Part shown: piece after piece, positions 47,329 through 56,186 of the stretch
How the letters are laid out: every line of letters starts with the position of its first letter
Position numbering within the stretch: position 1 is the stretch's first letter
From: Paracoccus sp. S1E-3
GTDB taxonomy: Bacteria; Pseudomonadota; Alphaproteobacteria; Rhodobacterales; Rhodobacteraceae
Direction of reading: 5' to 3'
Assembly (NCBI RefSeq): GCF_013868135.1
Contig: NZ_JACEMU010000007.1
Span: 62,001-126,000 of the forward strand
Length of the DNA stretch: 64,000 bases
Notes under the pieces: model-generated
What the model saw: only the letters and a program-made list of their open reading frames with translations
The model's database searches: none
What the model was told of the DNA's origin: nothing
Made by a program: the position numbers and the translations under genes

Positions 47329-48537
47329 TCAGGCCGCGCGCAGCAGCCGCCCGAGACGGGCGATGCCTTCGTCCATCGCCGCCTTGTCATGCAGCGTGAA
47401 GCTGAGCCGGATGGTGTTGCGCCCGCTGCCGTCGGGGAAGAAGGCGTGACCGGGGACGAAGGCGATGCGCTCGGTCCGCAGCGATCGCGCCAGCAGTTCG
47501 GCCCCGTCGATATACTCGGGCAGGGTCAGCCAGACGAACATGCCGCCCTCGGGCCGGGTCCAGGTGACGCCATCGGGCATCTCGCGGTCGAGCGCGGCCA
47601 GCATCAGGTCGCGGCGGCGGCCATAGGTTTCGCGCAGCATCGGCACATGGCTGGCGAAATGCCCGCTGGCGACAAGATGGGTGGCGATCTGGTTCAGCGT
47701 CGCCGAATGAAGGTCGGCGGCCTGTTTTATCAGCACCAGCCGCGCGATGACCGGCTGGGCCGCGCAAACCCAGCCGATGCGCAGCCCCGGCGCCAGCGTC
47801 TTCGAGAACGAGCCGCAATAGATCGTGCGGCAGGCGTCGATCTGGCCGCGCCGGGCGATCTCGGTGGCGAGGATCGGCGCCACCGCTTCGCCGTCATAGC
47901 GCAGCGCCTGATAGGCGGCGTCCTCGATGATGGCGATGTCCAGATCCTCGGCGAGGTCCAGCAGCCGCTCGCGCCCGGTCTGGTCGGTGGTCACGCCGGT
48001 CGGATTGGCGAAATCGGCGGAGAGATAGGCGAATTTCACCCGCCCGCCCTGCGCCGCCGCCTGATCGCGGTAATCCTGCGCCGGCCGGTTGTCGCCGGGG
48101 GTCAGCGGGGCGTAATGCGGCTCATAGGCGTTGAAGGCGCCGAGCGCGCCCAAATAGGTCGGCCAGCCGACAAGCGCGGTGTCGCCGGGGGCCAGCAGCA
48201 GCTTGCCGAGGTAATCCAGCGCCTGCTGCGAGCCGGAGGTGATCAGGATATTGTCGCGTGTGCAGGGCACACCGATCCCGGCCATCCCGGCGGCGATCCA
48301 GCCGCGCAGCGGGCCGTAACCCTCGCTGACGGAATATTGCAGCGACGTGGCGCATTGCCGGTCCGACAGCGCCCGGCCCATCCCCTCGCGAAATGCCTGT
48401 GCCGGAAACAGGGCCGGGTCGGGAATGCCGCCGGCGAAAGAGATGATGTCGGGCTGGTCGAGCAGTTTCAGCAGCTCGCGGATTTCCGATGCCTTCATCC
48501 GCGACATGCGCGGCGCGAGAATCTGGTCCCAGTTCAT
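47329..48537 (-). CDS. PLP aminotransferase, class I/II (2-aminoadipate/LysN-like)
   Basis: 402 residues from MNWDQILAPRMSRMKASEIREL at 48537; 31 upstream in-frame codons are rejected. Fold-type I aminotransferase: FAGGIPDPALFP, SGSQQALDYL, DFANPTGVT, and the PLP lysine in CGSFSKTLAPGLRIGW. The close relatives are aminotransferases such as LysN and multi-substrate aromatic/branched-chain enzymes. A role in leucine transamination is possible from the neighbouring genes but is not shown by sequence. Confidence 0.85.
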   Translation of the reverse strand: MNWDQILAPRMSRMKASEIRELLKLLDQPDIISFAGGIPDPALFPAQAFREGMGRALSDRQCATSLQYSVSEGYGPLRGWIAAGMAGIGVPCTRDNILITSGSQQALDYLGKLLLAPGDTALVGWPTYLGALGAFNAYEPHYAPLTPGDNRPAQDYRDQAAAQGGRVKFAYLSADFANPTGVTTDQTGRERLLDLAEDLDIAIIEDAAYQALRYDGEAVAPILATEIARRGQIDACRTIYCGSFSKTLAPGLRIGWVCAAQPVIARLVLIKQAADLHSATLNQIATHLVASGHFASHVPMLRETYGRRRDLMLAALDREMPDGVTWTRPEGGMFVWLTLPEYIDGAELLARSLRTERIAFVPGHAFFPDGSGRNTIRLSFTLHDKAAMDEGIARLGRLLRAA

Positions 48538-48704
48538 CCCTTCCCCCCTGTTGCGGCAAGAATTTGCCCGCGCTTCAGGGTAGGTCAATAGGGCTGACCT
48601 GTCTGCCCGATCAGTCGCTTGCCCGCGCAACGGCGATCAGGTGGAGGGGAAACTGTTGGCCCTGCTCGTGCGTTCGGTCAGGGCAAAGCCGGAAGGAGAT
48701 CGTC

Positions 48705-48947
48705 ATGTCCAGACTGGATGCCGAGGATCGCGACGCGCTGCCGTCCGACGCCTTCGCCTTTCCCAGGGAACGCAAGGAGCCGCTGATCGACGCGCGGCAT
48801 GTGCGAAACGCCATCGCCCGTTTCGATCAGGTCGAGGGCGTCACCGATGCCGAGCGTGACGCCGCATGGCAACGCATCCTCGCCGCCGCAGAGCGCTTCG
48901 GCGTCGAAGTGAGCGAGGCTGACTGGCGCGAGCTGGGCCGCAGCTGA
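48705..48947 (+). CDS. DUF6582-like small protein
   Basis: 80 residues from MSRLDAEDRDALPSDAFAFP, after GGAAGGAGAT. Pattern SRLDxxDRxxLPxxAFAFP, then KEPLIDARHVRNAIARFDQVEGVTDAERDAAWQRI matches a short domain often found as a stand-alone protein and near phage proteases. Function unknown, cytosolic. Monocistronic between the divergent aminotransferase gene and fabF. Confidence 0.75.
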   Translation: MSRLDAEDRDALPSDAFAFPRERKEPLIDARHVRNAIARFDQVEGVTDAERDAAWQRILAAAERFGVEVSEADWRELGRS

Positions 48948-49091
48948 GCGCAAGCGCGTGCGGTCCGGCGTCAGCGTCGGGGTCGCGGACCTTGATCCTC
49001 GTGCCGCGATGGGCGGGATTCGGCGCGCATAACATTGCGTGGCCAGGTGGCGCCGTGTATCAGATCGCGAAACGATCATAAGGATAACGCG

Positions 49092-50354
49092 ATGCGCAGA
49101 GTTGTCATCACTGGCCTTGGAATGGTTACGCCGCTGGCTTCGGGTGTCGAGGAAACCTGGGAACGGCTGCTGGCGGGCCAGTCGGGGGCGGGACCGATCA
49201 CCCGCTTCGACGCCAAGGACGTGGTGACGAAATATGCCTGCGAAATCCCTTTCGGCGATGGCAGCGACGGCAGCTTTAACCCCGATGACTGGATGGAGCC
49301 GAAGGACCGCCGCAAGGTCGATGACTTCATCCTTTACGGCATGGCTGCCGCCGTGCAGGCGGTACGCGACGCGGGCGTCGAGGATCTGTCCGAGGACGAG
49401 AAGCTGCGCGCCGGGGTGATGATCGGCTCGGGCATCGGCGGGCTGACCTCGATCGCGGAAACGGCGGTGCTGATCAAGGAAAAGGGACCGAAGCGGGTCT
49501 CGCCTTTCTTCATCCCCGGTTCGCTCATCAACCTGATCTCGGGTCAGGTCTCGATCCGGTTCGGCTTCAAGGGGCCGAACCATGCGGTGGTGACGGCCTG
49601 CTCGACCGGGGCGCATGCCATCGGCGATGCGGCGCGGCTGATCATGCTGGGCGATGCCGACATCATGATCGCCGGCGGCGCGGAGGCCCCGATCAGCGAG
49701 ATCGGCATCGCCGGGTTCAACGCCTGCAAGGCGCTGTCGACCAAGCGCGGCGACGATCCGCAGGCGGCCAGCCGTCCCTATGACGCCGATCGCGACGGTT
49801 TCGTCATGGGCGAGGGCGCGGGCGTCGTGGTGCTGGAGGAATATGAACACGCCAAGGCGCGCGGCGCGAAGATTTATGCCGAGGTGCTGGGTTACGGGTT
49901 GTCGGGCGACGCCTATCACATCACCGCCCCCAGCGAGGACGGCGATGGCGGCTTCCGCGCCATGCAGAACGCGTTGAGGAATGCCGGGCTGGAACCCGCC
50001 GATATCGACTATGTGAATGCACATGGCACCTCAACCATGGCAGATACGATCGAACTGGGCGCGGTGGAGCGTCTGCTGGGCGATCACGCCAAGGATGTGA
50101 CCATGTCATCGACGAAATCCAGTATCGGGCACCTGCTAGGCGCGGCCGGCGCGGTGGAGGCGATCTTCTGCATCCTCGCCCTGCGCGACCAGATCGCACC
50201 GCCGACCATCAACCTCGACAATCCGGCGGTCGAGCCGAAGCTGGATCTGGCGGCCAACGCCGCCGTGCGCCGCAAGATCGACGTGGCGCTGTCCAACAGC
50301 TTCGGTTTTGGCGGCACCAATGCCAGCCTGATCGTCGGCAAGGTGCGCGACTGA
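49092..50354 (+). CDS. fabF: 3-oxoacyl-ACP synthase II
   Basis: 420 residues from MRRVVITGLGMVTPLASG; 19 in-frame codons upstream rejected. The Cys-His-His centre is intact: VTACSTGAHA, NAHGTSTMADT and SSIGHLLGAAGAV. Elongates fatty acids in the cytoplasm, with a known role in cis-vaccenate formation. It overlaps mltG by one base (TGATG), a common order in alphaproteobacteria (fabF-mltG). Confidence 0.96.
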   Translation: MRRVVITGLGMVTPLASGVEETWERLLAGQSGAGPITRFDAKDVVTKYACEIPFGDGSDGSFNPDDWMEPKDRRKVDDFILYGMAAAVQAVRDAGVEDLSEDEKLRAGVMIGSGIGGLTSIAETAVLIKEKGPKRVSPFFIPGSLINLISGQVSIRFGFKGPNHAVVTACSTGAHAIGDAARLIMLGDADIMIAGGAEAPISEIGIAGFNACKALSTKRGDDPQAASRPYDADRDGFVMGEGAGVVVLEEYEHAKARGAKIYAEVLGYGLSGDAYHITAPSEDGDGGFRAMQNALRNAGLEPADIDYVNAHGTSTMADTIELGAVERLLGDHAKDVTMSSTKSSIGHLLGAAGAVEAIFCILALRDQIAPPTINLDNPAVEPKLDLAANAAVRRKIDVALSNSFGFGGTNASLIVGKVRD

Positions 50355-51526
50355 TGTGGAAGAACATCGCCTCGACCTTTCTGACGCTCGCGATTTTCCT
50401 GCTGATCGGGGTGGCGGTCGTCGTGGCCTGGGGGCGCGCGCAATATAACGGTGCGGGCCCTGCGCAGGTGGCGCAATGCGTGCAGGTCGCGCGCGGCGCC
50501 AGCCTGTCCGCCGTCAGCAAGCAGCTGGAGGAACAGGGCGCGGTTTCCAGCGCCTATATCTTCCGCGCCGGCGCCGATGCGGCGGGCAAGGCGCGCGACC
50601 TGAAATTCGGCTCCTATCTGGTGCCGCCGGGCGCCAGCATGGCGCAGATCGTCGATGTGATTACCGCGGGTGGCCCGTCCACCTGCGGCACCGAGGTGAT
50701 CTATCGCGTCGGGGTGCGCGCCGATTCGGTGGTGCTGCGCGACATCAATCCCGCAACCGGTGCCTATGAGGAGCGGGTGAAATACGACCCTGCGACCGAG
50801 AGCATCCCCGAGGCGATCGTTCAGGCCGAGGCCAAGCCCGATGCGCGTCTGCGCGTGGCGGTGGCCGAAGGCGTGACCAGCTGGCAGGTGGTCGAGGGGC
50901 TGAAGCGCGCCGATTTCCTGTCGGGCGAGATCCGCACCGTTCCCGCCGAGGGCATGCTCGCGCCCGACAGCTATGAGGTCGCGAAAGGCGCCGACCGCGC
51001 CGCCTTGTTGACCGAGATGCAGAACCGTCAGGCAGCGATCCTGCAGAGGGCATGGGATGCGCGGCCGTTCGGACTGCCCTATCAGTCGCCCGAGGAGGCG
51101 CTTATCATGGCCTCGATCGTGGAAAAGGAAACCGGCATTCCCGATGAGCGTGCCGCGGTGGCCAGTGTTTTCGTCAACCGTCTGGAGGCGGGCATGCGGC
51201 TGGAGACCGACCCGACCGTCATCTATGGCGTGACCGAGGGCCGGGGCGTCCTGGACCGGGGGCTGCGCCGGTCGGAACTGCAGCGCAAGACCGACTGGAA
51301 CACCTATCAGATCGACGGCCTGCCGAAGACGCCGATTGCCAACCCCGGCAAGGCCGCGATCGAGGCGGCGCTGAACCCGGCCGACACCGAATATGTCTTC
51401 TTCGTCGCCGATGGCTCTGGCGGACATCAGTTCTCGCGCACGCTGGAGGAGCATAACGCCGCCGTCGCCCGCTGGCGCGAGATCGAGGCCCGGCAGGGCG
51501 CGGCGCAGGACGGCTCGGGCGGTTAG
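50354..51526 (+). CDS. mltG: Endolytic murein transglycosylase MltG
   Basis: 390 residues. One N-terminal membrane anchor (STFLTLAIFLLIGVAVVVAW), a LysM-like part and the YceG domain with the catalytic Glu in MASIVEKETG, and ETDPTVIYGVTEGRG followed by PIANPGKAAIEAALNPA. It cuts nascent glycan strands in the periplasm and sets strand length. Cotranscribed with fabF. Confidence 0.95.
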   Translation: MWKNIASTFLTLAIFLLIGVAVVVAWGRAQYNGAGPAQVAQCVQVARGASLSAVSKQLEEQGAVSSAYIFRAGADAAGKARDLKFGSYLVPPGASMAQIVDVITAGGPSTCGTEVIYRVGVRADSVVLRDINPATGAYEERVKYDPATESIPEAIVQAEAKPDARLRVAVAEGVTSWQVVEGLKRADFLSGEIRTVPAEGMLAPDSYEVAKGADRAALLTEMQNRQAAILQRAWDARPFGLPYQSPEEALIMASIVEKETGIPDERAAVASVFVNRLEAGMRLETDPTVIYGVTEGRGVLDRGLRRSELQRKTDWNTYQIDGLPKTPIANPGKAAIEAALNPADTEYVFFVADGSGGHQFSRTLEEHNAAVARWREIEARQGAAQDGSGG

Positions 51527-51565
51527 GGCGCGCGGAACCCCTGCTGGATGCAGACAAATTGGACG

Positions 51566-51594
51566 CCCCGCACGGAACCTCCGGGCGGGGTTTT
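51566..51594 (+). terminator. Intrinsic terminator after mltG
   Basis: Stem CCCCGC (51566-51571) with GCGGGG (51585-51590) followed by TTTT; about 40 bases past the mltG stop. Confidence 0.85.
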
Positions 51595-51649
51595 CTGTTG
51601 TCTGTCGTCACTTCCGACGATGTTCGTCTTTCGATCCAGGAGATCCCCG

Positions 51650-52093
51650 ATGAAACTTTCCGACATGTTCGCCAGCCTGTCGCGCAGCGCCCAGGACTTT
51701 GAGAAGAAGATCGATGTCTGGCAGGCCGACCTGAGCAAGAAAGGCAACGACCTTGCCGAAAGTGCGAAGAAATGGCGCGAGCAGGCCCAGCAACGCCAGT
51801 CGGATCTGAACGACCAGATCAACAAATACTTCGACGACGCGGATGAGAAGGTCAAGGCACAGTGGAGCGAAGCCAAGGCCGAATGGGACAGCCAGATCGC
51901 CACGCTGCGGGACAAGGCTGAAGATGTCCGCAAGAAGGCGGTGGCGATGAATGCCGAAGATACCGCCGACTGGTACGAAGCCTATGCTGCCAACATGGTG
52001 TCCTATGCCCAGCAGGTTCAGGATGAGGCCAGCAACGCCGTTGCCTCGGCCGCCGAGGCCCGCGCGAAGGCAGAAGAAGCCAAGAAGGCCTGA
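51650..52093 (+). CDS. Helical coiled-coil protein of unknown function
   Basis: 147 residues from MKLSDMFASLSRSAQDFEK, with CAGGAGA upstream. Almost entirely charged, Ala-rich helix (KKWREQAQQRQSDLNDQINKY; KAEWDSQIATLRDKAEDVRKK), no membrane segment or signal peptide, no Cys. The composition recalls phasins or apolipoprotein-like proteins but no family motif is certain. Bracketed by terminators on both sides, so it is transcribed alone. Confidence 0.7.
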   Translation: MKLSDMFASLSRSAQDFEKKIDVWQADLSKKGNDLAESAKKWREQAQQRQSDLNDQINKYFDDADEKVKAQWSEAKAEWDSQIATLRDKAEDVRKKAVAMNAEDTADWYEAYAANMVSYAQQVQDEASNAVASAAEARAKAEEAKKA

Positions 52094-52118
52094 TCGAGAT
52101 CTGCCTGTTGCATCGTTT

Positions 52119-52144
52119 TCGCGCGCCCTCGGGCGCGCGATTCT
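52119..52144 (+). terminator. Terminator after the coiled-coil gene
   Basis: Perfect 10-bp palindromic stem TCGCGCGCCC/GGGCGCGCGA with minimal loop, followed by TTCT, 26 bases past the stop. Confidence 0.65.
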
Positions 52145-52275
52145 GGTTGGAACAGGGGTAGATCCGGGGCTGGTGTTGCGCTGTTGCGTCTGCGTTCGCA
52201 AGGGGCGTTGCGTGTCTTAACGCATTGCTATTACGCGTGAATTTTTCGCTTACGCTGCAGCCTCCGGTTTAACCG

Positions 52276-52304
52276 TTGACTTACCGAACGCCCTAAAGTA
52301 GAAA
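52276..52304 (+). promoter_or_regulatory. Candidate promoter of the GTA cluster
   Basis: TTGACT at 52276-52281 and TAGAAA at 52299-52304 with 17-base spacing, in an AT-richer stretch upstream of g1. A TTAA with a CTTA seven bases later (52269-52283) weakly resembles a CtrA site, interesting because CtrA controls GTA genes in Rhodobacter, but the second half-site is imperfect. Confidence 0.4.
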
Positions 52305-52328
52305 GTTTACATGCTGGGAGAAATGGGC

Positions 52329-52363
52329 AAGCCGCCGGGTCGCTGACCTCGGGCGGCTTTTTT
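52329..52363 (+). terminator. Terminator-like hairpin between GTA promoter and g1
   Basis: Stem AAGCCGCC with GGCGGCTT closing, followed by six T's. It lies downstream of the candidate promoter and 47 bases before g1, so transcripts would have to read through it. Possible attenuator or end of an unseen small RNA. Confidence 0.75.
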
Positions 52364-52409
52364 GTTTCTCGGCTCGTGCGGACAGATCACGAGGGCGGGG
52401 CATGGCTGA

Positions 52410-52760
52410 ATGACAATGAATTTCGATCCGGGGTCGGAACTGGCGGAGGGGCCGTTCCTGCCCCAGACCGCAATGGAAACCATCGACATCGCCAGCGGCG
52501 TCTTTCGGGACGCCGCTGAGGACTTGGAACGGCTGCGGCGCAAGCTGCGGGCGGGCGACATGGGCGAGTTGAAAGACGCCGCCGCCATGGCGCGCAGCCT
52601 GCGCAATGCGACGCAGCAGATGCTCGAGGAAAGGAACAAGGTTGACAAGCTCCGTAAGGAAATTGCCGGGGGCGTCGGGGACGGCAGTTTCGACCTGGAC
52701 GCGGCCCGAGATGAAATCGGGCGCCGCCTGGCTTGCCTCCGCCGCGCCGGAGGAAGTTGA
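52410..52760 (+). CDS. GTA g1, small terminase subunit-like protein
   Basis: 116 residues, mostly helical (ETIDIASGVFRDAAEDLERLRRKLRAG; DAAAMARSLRNATQQMLEERNKVDKLRKEI). Position directly before the large terminase and size match ORFg1 of the RcGTA, shown to be the small terminase. It would load host DNA into the packaging motor. It overlaps g2 by 50 bases. Confidence 0.85.
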   Translation: MTMNFDPGSELAEGPFLPQTAMETIDIASGVFRDAAEDLERLRRKLRAGDMGELKDAAAMARSLRNATQQMLEERNKVDKLRKEIAGGVGDGSFDLDAARDEIGRRLACLRRAGGS

Positions 52761-54057
52761 CGACTTTCTGTCGGGCCTGAGCGACAATGCGCTGGCGAGC
52801 CTGCCATGGATTTTCGAATTCTGGGCGCTGCCGCATCAGTTGCCGCCGAGCGGCGACTGGAAAAGCTGGGTCATCATGGGGGGACGTGGCGCGGGCAAAA
52901 CCCGCGCCGGGTCGGAATGGGTGCGCCGCAAGGTCGAAGGAGCGACCCCCGCGACGCCGGGCGAGTGCAGTCGCGTGGCGCTGATCGGCGAGACCTTTGA
53001 CCAGATCCGCGAGGTGATGGTCTTCGGCGATAGCGGAATCCTGGCCTGTTCGCCCCCGGATCGGCGTCCGGTCTGGGAGGCCTCGCGCCGGCGGCTGGTC
53101 TGGCCCAATGGGGCGACCGCGATGGTGTTTTCTGCGCATGAGCCCGAGGCGCTGCGCGGGCCGCAATTCGACGCGGCCTGGGTGGACGAACTGGCCAAGT
53201 GGAAAAAGGCAGAAGATACCTGGGACATGCTGCAATTCGCGCTGCGGTTGGGGAGGCATCCGCAACAGGTGGTGACGACGACGCCGAAGAATGTCGAGGT
53301 GCTGAAGCGCATCCTGCAAAGCGCCTCGACGGTGACGACCCATGCGCCGACGGATGCGAACCGGGCCTATCTGGCGGAAAGCTTCCTGGCGGAGGTCGAG
53401 ACCCGTTACGGCGGAACGCGACTGGGCCGGCAGGAACTGGAAGGGCTGCTGCTGGAGGATGTCGAGGGCGCACTGTGGAGCACACCCATGATCGAGGCGG
53501 CCCGGGTGGACCGGATGCCCGAACTGGACCGGGTGGTGGTGGCGGTCGATCCGGCGGTGACCGGCGGGGCGGCGTCGGACGAATGCGGGATCGTGGTTGC
53601 GGGCGTGGTGGCCCGTGGCGCACCGAAAGACTGGCGGGTTTATGTGCTGGAGGATGCCTCGGTGCGGGGTGGGCCGACGGAATGGGCGCGGGCGGCGATC
53701 GCGGCGATGGACCGCCACAAGGCCGAGCGGCTGGTGGCGGAGGTCAATCAGGGGGGCGATCTGATCGAGAGCGTCGTGCGCCAGATCGATCCCCTCGTGC
53801 CGTTCCGGGGCCTGCGGGCCGCGCGCGGCAAGGCGATCCGGGCAGAGCCGGTGGCGGCCTTGTATGAACAGGGCCGCATCAAGCATCTGCGCGGGCCGTC
53901 GCTGGGGGTGCTGGAGGACCAGATGTGTCGCATGACGCTGCGCGGCTACGAGGGCAGGGGCTCTCCCGACCGGGTGGACGCCCTGGTCTGGGCGATCCAC
54001 GAACTGATGATCGAGCCGGCGGCGGGCTTCCGGCAGCCGATGATGCGCAGCTTGTGA
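52711..54057 (+). CDS. GTA g2, large terminase subunit
   Basis: 448 residues from ATG 52711 (MKSGAAWLASAAPEEV). ATPase Walker A GGRGAGKT near residue 62, Walker B region FDAAWVDELAKW, and nuclease Asp in VVVAVDPAVTG and a late DRVDALVWAI. It drives headful packaging of about 4 kb of host DNA in gene transfer agents. 35 codons upstream in this frame lie inside g1 and are not used. Confidence 0.95.
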   Translation: MKSGAAWLASAAPEEVDDFLSGLSDNALASLPWIFEFWALPHQLPPSGDWKSWVIMGGRGAGKTRAGSEWVRRKVEGATPATPGECSRVALIGETFDQIREVMVFGDSGILACSPPDRRPVWEASRRRLVWPNGATAMVFSAHEPEALRGPQFDAAWVDELAKWKKAEDTWDMLQFALRLGRHPQQVVTTTPKNVEVLKRILQSASTVTTHAPTDANRAYLAESFLAEVETRYGGTRLGRQELEGLLLEDVEGALWSTPMIEAARVDRMPELDRVVVAVDPAVTGGAASDECGIVVAGVVARGAPKDWRVYVLEDASVRGGPTEWARAAIAAMDRHKAERLVAEVNQGGDLIESVVRQIDPLVPFRGLRAARGKAIRAEPVAALYEQGRIKHLRGPSLGVLEDQMCRMTLRGYEGRGSPDRVDALVWAIHELMIEPAAGFRQPMMRSL

Positions 54058-54093
54058 GGCCGCCCCGAAAGAGGGGATATTTGAACCAGAATG

Positions 54094-54122
54094 AAAGGGC
54101 TGCCCCACGGGGCGGCCCTTTT
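54094..54122 (+). terminator. Terminator-like hairpin between GTA g2 and g3
   Basis: 13-bp stem (AAAGGGCTGCCCC with GGGGCGGCCCTTT, one G-T wobble) and TTTT at the 3' side. Sited in the only sizeable gap between g2 and g3. Confidence 0.75.
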
Positions 54123-54148
54123 CGCATCGACAAGCATGGAGGCGAGGC

Positions 54149-55339
54149 ATGGCGTTTCGTTTGTTTTCCCGGCCGCAGGACAGCGTGCCGGTGATCGAGA
54201 GGAAGGCGAGCGCCACCGGGCGGGTCGCGGCCCTGGCGGCGGGGACCGGGCGGGTCGCCTGGTCGGCGCGCGATACCGGCACGCTGACGCGGGGTGGCTT
54301 CATCGGCAATCCCGTGGGGTTCCGGGCGGTGCGCCTGATCGCCGAAGCGGCGGGCGCGGTGCCGCTGATCTGTCAGGATCGCGCGCGGCGCTATGACGCC
54401 CATCCGGTGCTGGAGTTGCTGCGCCGGCCCAATCCGGGCCAAGGCCGGGCCGAGTTGTTCGAAGCCCTGTTCGGGCAGATCCTGCTGAGCGGGAACGGCT
54501 ATCTGGAAGCGGTGGGCGTGGCGGCCGAGGGTCTGCCGGCGGAGCTGCATGTGCTGCGCTCGGACCGAATGAGCGTGGTGCCGGGGGAGGATGGCTGGCC
54601 CATCGCCTTCGAATATGCGGTGGGCGGCCGCAAGCACCGTTTCGACATGACCGGCAGCCACGATCCGATCTGCCATATCAAGAGCTTCCATCCGAGCGAT
54701 GACCATTATGGCCTGTCGCCCCTGCAGGCGGCGGCAGTGGCAGTCGATGTGCATAACAGCGCCTCGGCCTGGTCGAAGGCGCTGCTGGACAATGCGGCAA
54801 GGCCCTCGGGCGCGATCGTCTATAAGGGGCCGGACGGGCATGGGAACCTGTCGGCAGAGCAATATGACCGGCTGGTGATCGAGATGGAGACGCATCATCA
54901 AGGCGCGCGCAATGCCGGGCGACCGATGCTGCTGGAAGGGGGGCTCGACTGGAAGCCGATGGGGTTCTCGCCCTCGGACATGGAGTTCCACGAGACCAAG
55001 CAGGCGGCCGCGCGGGAAATCGCGCAGGCCTTCGGCGTGCCCCCGATGCTGATCGGCATTCCGGGCGACGCGACCTACGCCAATTATGCCGAGGCGCATC
55101 GGGCCTTCTATCGCCTGACGGTGCTGCCGCTGGTGACGCGGGTCGCGGCCTCGGTCGCGTGGTTCCTGTCCGAGCATCTGGGCGCCGAGGTCGATCTGAA
55201 GCCGGACCCCGACCAGATCCCGGCACTTGCCGAGGAGCGCGATCAGCATTGGGCGCGGGTGGGCGCGGCGAGTTTTCTGACCGATGCCGAGAAGCGGGCG
55301 GCGCTGGGATTGCCGACCCTGCCCACCACGGAGGAATGA
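54149..55339 (+). CDS. GTA g3, HK97-type portal protein
   Basis: 396 residues. Portal pattern: GNPVGFRAVRLIAEAAGAVPL, LLRRPNPGQGRAELFEALFGQILLSGNGYLE, SPLQAAAVAVDVHNSASAW and FGVPPMLIGIPGDATYANYAEAHRAFYRLTV. Forms the 12-fold ring at the particle vertex. AGGCGAGGC precedes the start. Confidence 0.95.
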   Translation: MAFRLFSRPQDSVPVIERKASATGRVAALAAGTGRVAWSARDTGTLTRGGFIGNPVGFRAVRLIAEAAGAVPLICQDRARRYDAHPVLELLRRPNPGQGRAELFEALFGQILLSGNGYLEAVGVAAEGLPAELHVLRSDRMSVVPGEDGWPIAFEYAVGGRKHRFDMTGSHDPICHIKSFHPSDDHYGLSPLQAAAVAVDVHNSASAWSKALLDNAARPSGAIVYKGPDGHGNLSAEQYDRLVIEMETHHQGARNAGRPMLLEGGLDWKPMGFSPSDMEFHETKQAAAREIAQAFGVPPMLIGIPGDATYANYAEAHRAFYRLTVLPLVTRVAASVAWFLSEHLGAEVDLKPDPDQIPALAEERDQHWARVGAASFLTDAEKRAALGLPTLPTTEE

Positions 55340-55340
55340 G

Positions 55341-55571
55341 ATGGAAGGGTCGCGCTTTACCGAAAGCTTTGATCCGCATCATCACCGTTTCGCGGCGCAG
55401 GAGCGGGTGATGGCCCTGCAATTCGGCGCCGTGGACAAGCGGCTGGAACGGATCGAGGCACTGATCGAAGGGCTGGAGAAACGGCTTTGGATGACCGTTT
55501 ACGGCGTCGTCGGGGTGATCCTGACGCAGGCCGTACAGTCGATCCTCGAATTTACACCGAAGGGAGGCTGA
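55341..55571 (+). CDS. GTA g3.5, small protein with membrane-like segment
   Basis: 76 residues from MEGSRFTESFDPHHHRFAAQ, starting one base after the g3 stop. A helical coiled middle (VDKRLERIEALIEGLEKRLW) and a hydrophobic end (MTVYGVVGVILTQAVQSIL). Same place and length as ORFg3.5 in RcGTA. Confidence 0.8.
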   Translation: MEGSRFTESFDPHHHRFAAQERVMALQFGAVDKRLERIEALIEGLEKRLWMTVYGVVGVILTQAVQSILEFTPKGG

Positions 55572-55574
55572 CAG

Positions 55575-56102
55575 GTGGACAGCGGTCTGGAGTTGAAATT
55601 CGCCGGCGGCAAGCCGGTGATGACCGGGGGAGCGGTCATCGAAGGCTATGCGAGCCGCTTTGGCCTACCCGATCAGGGCGGGGATATTGTGGCGAAGGGC
55701 GCGTTCGGCGCCTCGCTGGCACGGCTTGCCGCCAAGGGCTGCAAGGTGCGGATGCTGTGGCAGCACGATCCGGCCAAGCCCATCGGTGTCTGGGACGAGA
55801 TCCGCGAGGACGAGACCGGGCTGTGGGTCAAGGGGCGGCTTCTGTCCGAGGTGTCGCTGGCGCGCGAGGCGGCGACGCTGATCGACGCGGGCGCCATCGA
55901 CGGGTTGTCGATCGGCTATCGCACGATCCGGGCCGAGAAGGACCGGCAGGGACGCCGCGTCCTGACCGAGGTGGAACTGTGGGAGGTGTCGCTGGTCACC
56001 TTCCCGATGCTGCCCGAGGCCAAGCTGGGTCGCAAGGACACCGAGGATACACGAGATTTCGCAGCGGCCCTGATCGCCGCGACGAAGGCGCTGCGGGACT
56101 GA
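55575..56102 (+). CDS. GTA g4, HK97-family prohead protease
   Basis: 175 residues starting with GTG (MDSGLELKFAGG). Protease core: EGYASRFGLPDQGGD, the His motif MLWQHDPAKPIG and the Ser motif AIDGLSIGYRT. It trims the capsid protein N-terminus during head maturation. Confidence 0.94.
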   Translation: MDSGLELKFAGGKPVMTGGAVIEGYASRFGLPDQGGDIVAKGAFGASLARLAAKGCKVRMLWQHDPAKPIGVWDEIREDETGLWVKGRLLSEVSLAREAATLIDAGAIDGLSIGYRTIRAEKDRQGRRVLTEVELWEVSLVTFPMLPEAKLGRKDTEDTRDFAAALIAATKALRD

Positions 56103-56186
56103 GCCCGCAGGCCCATGGGTTCGGGTCGGGCATTTCCCCGCCCGCGCAACCGGGGTTCGGCCCCGATCACCGATGAGGAGACGCTG

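Noticed and set aside
52217-52283. Full CtrA site upstream of GTA g1
   Set aside because: TTAA half-sites are present but the spacing or second half does not fit TTAA-N7-TTAA exactly.
52387-55249. Minus-strand frames opposite GTA g1-g3
   Set aside because: No motif; conserved phage proteins occupy the plus strand.
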